Positions 59,550 to 64,000 of a DNA stretch of 64,000 bases are shown one piece after another. This DNA is from Physcomitrium patens (lineage: Eukaryota > Streptophyta > Bryopsida > Funariales > Funariaceae). Below the pieces are notes generated by a model. That model was not told where the DNA came from and ran no database searches. It worked only from the letters and a program-made list of their open reading frames with translations. The translations under genes were made by a program, and so were the position numbers. The DNA lies in contig NC_037271.1 of the NCBI RefSeq assembly GCF_000002425.4, positions 13,331,869 through 13,395,868 on the forward strand, written 5' to 3'. The first letter of the stretch is position 1, and each line of letters begins with the position of its first letter.

Positions 59550-59929
59550 TATCATGGATATAAATATTTATTTTAATAGTTATTTAAGTAATATGAATAA
59601 ATATAATTAAATAAAAGTAGATTAATTTCAAAACATCTTTTAGAAAAGCTTTCTAAAAGCTTTATAGATGTGGTTTCATCTTAATATATATTTGTATATA
59701 ATTAATAGGTTAAAAACTTGGCCAATAAGTTAGCCACATATTGCATATATTAATAGCTTGTAGTACAAGCTAATAATGTTGGACACATATAGGAAACTTA
59801 TCTTGTAACTAAGAACTTTATTCATATATAGAGATAAGAATGAAGCCTTGTTTAGTCTTGTTAATTCTTTTCTTGCTTCTAATCTAGTTTCAAGGATCTC
59901 TAATTTTCTTATCTTTTGAGATATTTTGA
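59550..59929 (+). repeat. 3' LTR of RE-F, truncated
   Basis: It starts TATCATGGATATAAATAT after AAAAAAGAAGGTAA and aligns with 52,360 onward up to CTTATCTTTTG, then ends. About 150 bp of the LTR 3' end is lost. Confidence 0.75.
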
Positions 59930-62900
59930 GTCTATAATACTTCTTGAGATTGTCTTGTATTTCTTGGTTTAATCAATAACAACATGACTCAATAGTGGAT
60001 TTTTGTAAAATCTATTGTACTTACTTTATGTCAATATGAAGAAGCAATAGATTTAATGAAACTCTAATACAAGGCTTTATAAGAAAAAAAAAAGATAACA
60101 TTAAAAAATAAAAAAATAAAAAAATAAAAACTTTAAATAAAAATAAGTAGAGCAAGAAGAAACTAATGCACAATGTAAGGTGGAGCAAGCAAAGTATATC
60201 CATTAACATAAGTTAGGAGCTATGGAAAAGATTGCTATTTAAATACATTGAAAATCTAAAAAAAATAATTGCAATGCTTAAAGGCTCCACGTACACAAAA
60301 AGCCAATATAACTTGAATTATGAAAGCAACAGAACTAGTTAGAGTTATAATGGAAAGGTGGAAGATTTGCATAAGGAGAATAATATAGAACGTATATAGG
60401 AGCCAAATGATGCCATTAAAAGACATAATTTCTAATTAAGTCTATGTCAAAGAACCAAGTGGTGATCAATTCCAAATTTTTAATATAACTTTGTCATTTG
60501 GATCCTACTTTGTGTAGAACAATGGTTATTTTTTTCTCTTCTCATTCCAACTTCTTCAAATTTCTACTATTTGACATCCATTTGCATTCCACAACACTAT
60601 CTACATAATTTTCTTTATCATTCAAGGATATGCTGAGAAAGATATTTTTTACAAATAGTGTATACTAAAGTGGCATTTTATGGCAAAAGTAGAAAGTATG
60701 TGGATTCTTCTCATGTAAAAGCCTCTATAGCTATAGGACAATTTAGAATTTAAGATAGACATGCCATAGGTAGAATGCCTTGTCTCTATATATTACAAAA
60801 ATCTTACTATTTAATTAATTAGCTCTGCCATTGTAGATCATCAGATTGTAGCTAATGCTCAAATATAATTAATCTTACCTCAAATAGTTTTTTATTGTTA
60901 TATAAAAGAGCACTTAATATATATGATACTTTTAAAAATAATTCTTACAACTCGTGAGTGGTTTTAGGTATTATTAATATTTTTTCATTAAATACATTAT
61001 AATACATTGCATAAAAATAAATTATAAATTGTTCAAAATATTTTTAAATTTTTTACATTATATTAATAAATAATATAATGATCTAACAATAAATCAATAT
61101 TATTTATTTTTTAGTAAGTAGAAAATGGAGCATCATAATGAATGTGATGTTTGAAGGTCTATTAACGATGGAAGAATTTATTTTGGAGCATGTTTGCAAA
61201 GAAGTTTGCTCTTCAGCTCATGGATATTCTAAAAAGGAAATTTTGAACTTTGAAAGAAAATTTATTAACTACAATCTATCAATTGGGGTTGAAAAGTTTA
61301 TTTTAAGAATAAATTTTATGTCAAGAATAGCTTAAGTATCACAACTTTGTTTATATACAAAAGTGAATTAGAGATTTTAAAATTATTCTTATTTACGTTA
61401 TCATCACATAGATTTTGTGAAAAATTGGTGGTCTCTATATGGAAAACTCTTTTACTTTAAAGAATTTCTTTGTATCTAGTAATGCTTTTTATTACTCATG
61501 TTTTAATATCCTTACAAAGTATGTTAATATTTTATTTTTTGAAACATATCAAAAATCTATACATCCATATAATTACCAAAAAATTTCACATTTTGGTTGT
61601 ATTTCATTACTGAAATATGTTTCAAAAGGCACAACAAGTAGTAAAACATAACAACCCTAAATTTATTATTCTGAATGAACTAATATGAGTGTAAACCTTG
61701 GATTTCTTCTTTGACTCTACTAGTACTGCCATCGTCGACTTCATCAACTGCTTAGAGTTTTTTTTATATTTTGTAGCTTTAATATATGTTACAACACCAC
61801 TTCTCCATTGCACTCACTATTCCACACATTCTTTGCTCATAATTGTCCATATATAAACCTCTTTTCAATCTAAGGTTCATATTGCAAAGAAAGTTCACTT
61901 CAAATACTCATGTCTACAAATGTACAAAACCAACCTTCAAAGCTTTGTTAATGAAGCAAGCCATCTTTCATTGTGTATGCTAATACCTGTCCATTCAATC
62001 CACCTTGTATTAAAAATTTGCTTCACACATGCATAGTATTGTTCTTTTGCTGATCAAGTTCTACATGGTCATATTGTTTGTGTATAATGTTCTTAGTCCA
62101 AAATTCATTGCAACTTAATTTCAACTATAATACAACATGGTGTAAGATGTAAAAAATATAGAATAAAAATACTTTAAGTTGGAAGTCGGATATCAATCTA
62201 AAGAACTGTGATACCACAAATCCATAAAATTCCTCTTAGAATTCTTAATACACTGCAACACTAGTATTAGTACATTGTTGACACTCTTCTTCAAAAATAA
62301 AATAATTCAACGAGTAAAATAATTATACTATAAACTTCAATGCATGGTTATCAAATTTGGATGGAGAATTGTCCACCCAAATGATTGGAGACAACAAATA
62401 AGCAAGCATGTAATGTTTGTTGTATATTTGGTTTTACTATGAAAAGAAATTGCAATGGGATACTTAAATTCAATCCCAACAAGTTGCACAAACATTTGAG
62501 GAGGAGCAACCACTATTTGAAGGAGATTGGTAGTGCTTATTGGATCCATGTTCGGATCCAATGCTTGATGAGCAAAGACATAGCCATGAACCCCACGCTT
62601 GAGCAATACAATCCAGTCAACAGAAACTAGCATTTGTATGTCTGCTTTATCCGAATCAATTTTTTATGCACTCATGTCATTATATGCCATTGCCTTCATT
62701 TGCCACTAATCACTTTAATAACTTGCTTACCTAAGACTACCATATTTGACACTGCATACAAAATCAATATTACAAAACAAAAATGAAACAACAAAAAAAT
62801 AATCTACACACACATGCCAACAAGTAACTTATAATAAACGCTCTATGGTTGTGTAGAATGCTCATATATTGCAGCACATATGTAAGCAAAGACACAAATT

Positions 62901-63462
62901 TTATTTATTGAATGCATGTATCTTTGTTTTTATAAAAAACAAAGCCACAAGCATTTGGCAAATACATTTTAGAACCAAAGAGAATTAATTGTGCAAATAT
63001 TGTGTGAGGTGATTACATAAATTGTATGCACATCAAGTAAACAGGTAGTAATCGTGGCAACAACATAAACTTTGATGGATAAACAGTTTTGTTAATTTTG
63101 TATGCTTATTTTATATGTTTGACAAAAACAACAAATGCATATAGCTAATCACTTTAGAAATCCCACCACAGTAATACATGCACGAGTGCAAACACATACA
63201 TGCATCAATTAATATATTTTGTGTAATTTTTATACTTTATAAATTTTATATTTTTATATTTTATAAATTTTATATTTTTATATTATATATAATTCAACAT
63301 CCATATCAAATATGTTTTAAGTAATTTTTTATATTTAAAAATTTTATTTTTATATTATTTAGAATTCATATCAATGATCCACATTGACATGTAGATTGGT
63401 AAGGGCCCAATAAAAATTGGGTTCTGAGTGGTAGAGGGACTGAGTTCTATGAATGGTAGTAT
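59930..63462. other. AT-rich spacer, no gene recognised
   Basis: About 3.5 kb with short open frames on both strands (for example 61,138-61,335 and 62,337-62,633) that show no domain known to me and no codon pattern I trust. Short AT repeats (TTTTATATTTTATAAAT) lie at about 63,235-63,300. Old unrecognisable repeats are likely. Confidence 0.55.
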
Positions 63463-63745
63463 GGCCAGTTGCACACATGATTTTGGTTTGACTTCTTGCC
63501 GTTCCAAGTAGGCTGACAAGTGAAGTGTGGCCAGTTGCACACACTATTTTGGCTCAACTTCTTCCCATTCTAAATAGGCTGACAAGCAAAGTGTGGCCAA
63601 TTATACACATGATTTTGGTCCAACTTCTTGTAGTTCCAGGTAGGTTGACAAGCAAAGTGTGGCCACTTGCACACATGATTTTGGCCTGACTTCTTGCCAT
63701 TTGAAGCAGGCTGACAAGCGGAATGTGGCTAGTTGCACATAGTTT
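63463..63745. repeat. 66-bp tandem repeat, about 4.3 units
   Basis: GGCCAGTTGCACACATGATT recurs at 63,463, 63,529, 63,595, 63,661 and 63,727, exactly 66 bp apart, with the motif TAGGCTGACAAG in each unit. Units differ by several substitutions but no indels. The period is 22 codons; on the minus strand the better units read LATLHLSAYLERQEVKPKSCVQ, but stops occur in others. Confidence 0.9.
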
Positions 63746-64000
63746 TTGTCCATCTTTCCTGTGGTTTTTGATTACACCTTGGCATTAGCTTCTATTCAAC
63801 GTGCATGTGGATCAGTGCCTGCATTGTGCATAGAATTTCACCCATGTGGTTGCAAAAATGGCCACCTCATGACCCCAAGTTTAGGTTTCTCAACATAATT
63901 TTGCTCATGTCTATGACTTGGTTGAAGGGTAAAATGCAAAAACTTCTTTGAATTTTTTTATCAAATCAACTACTGCAGCAATTCAAATTTTTTCTTCTGG

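Larger units (their letters stand above)
52360..59929 (+). mobile_element. RE-F: strongly decayed plus-strand copy of the RE-C family, split by a solo LTR
   Basis: The left LTR at 52,360-52,899 and the truncated right LTR at 59,550-59,929 flank gag (53,110), pol and the third ORF, all collinear with RE-C. A solo LTR (54,986-56,318) splits the RT. The right LTR loses similarity after CTTATCTTTTG, so its last 150 bases or so are missing and no target duplication can be checked. Confidence 0.85.

Noticed and set aside
62337..62633. Overlapping open frames on both strands as a gene
   Set aside because: Neither product shows a recognisable domain or gene context, and the region is AT-rich repeat-like DNA.

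Overview
This is a nuclear window from a land plant. It has two intron-rich organellar-metabolism genes on the left and a large block of nested, mostly decayed Ty3/gypsy retrotransposons on the right. The chromodomain-bearing (chromovirus) elements, the AT-rich spacers and the exon structure fit a bryophyte or other non-seed plant; that lineage call is inference, not proven by the sequence.

Left part (1-15.5 kb). A minus-strand gene runs off the left edge and encodes HCF101, a chloroplast P-loop NTPase that carries Fe-S clusters; ten exons are visible. About 5 kb away, in divergent orientation, is a complete 13-exon plus-strand gene for peroxisomal hydroxypyruvate reductase (HPR1, photorespiration). 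It ends in the peroxisomal signal Ser-Arg-Leu, and its first intron appears to be of GC-AG type. Between them lies about 3.6 kb of AT-rich, microsatellite-filled DNA. At 14.3 kb there is a possible small secreted Gly/Ser-rich peptide gene.

Right part (15.5-60 kb). Six retroelement bodies, named here RE-A to RE-F, and two solo LTRs can be separated. RE-A (minus strand) has about 1.85 kb LTRs that themselves carry a double zinc-knuckle reading frame. RE-B (plus strand) is inserted into one RE-A LTR, and RE-C (plus strand) is inserted into the reverse transcriptase of RE-B. RE-C has two 530-bp LTRs that look identical and a perfect 5-bp target duplication, so it is very young. RE-D (minus strand, relative of RE-B) is split by RE-E (decayed relative of RE-C). 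RE-F (decayed relative of RE-C) is split by a solo LTR related to RE-A. The older copies have decayed mainly by C-to-T and G-to-A changes.

Most interesting signals. (1) The RE-B/C/D/E family seems to prime reverse transcription with the 5' end of its own RNA: an 11-nt stretch starting 31-32 bp after the TATA box is complementary to the site 2 nt downstream of the LTR. In RE-B and RE-D the R and primer-site sequences are cross-complementary, which looks like covariation followed by swapping. (2) The RE-B LTR carries several perfect heat-shock elements just upstream of its TATA box. (3) A third ORF of about 140 codons, with a conserved GHYRWL..GP.N.L.REQ core, follows pol in two different element families. 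(4) The RE-A LTR carries a zinc-knuckle ORF that is absent from a related solo LTR.

The last 4 kb contains no recognisable gene, only AT-rich sequence and a 66-bp tandem repeat near the right edge.
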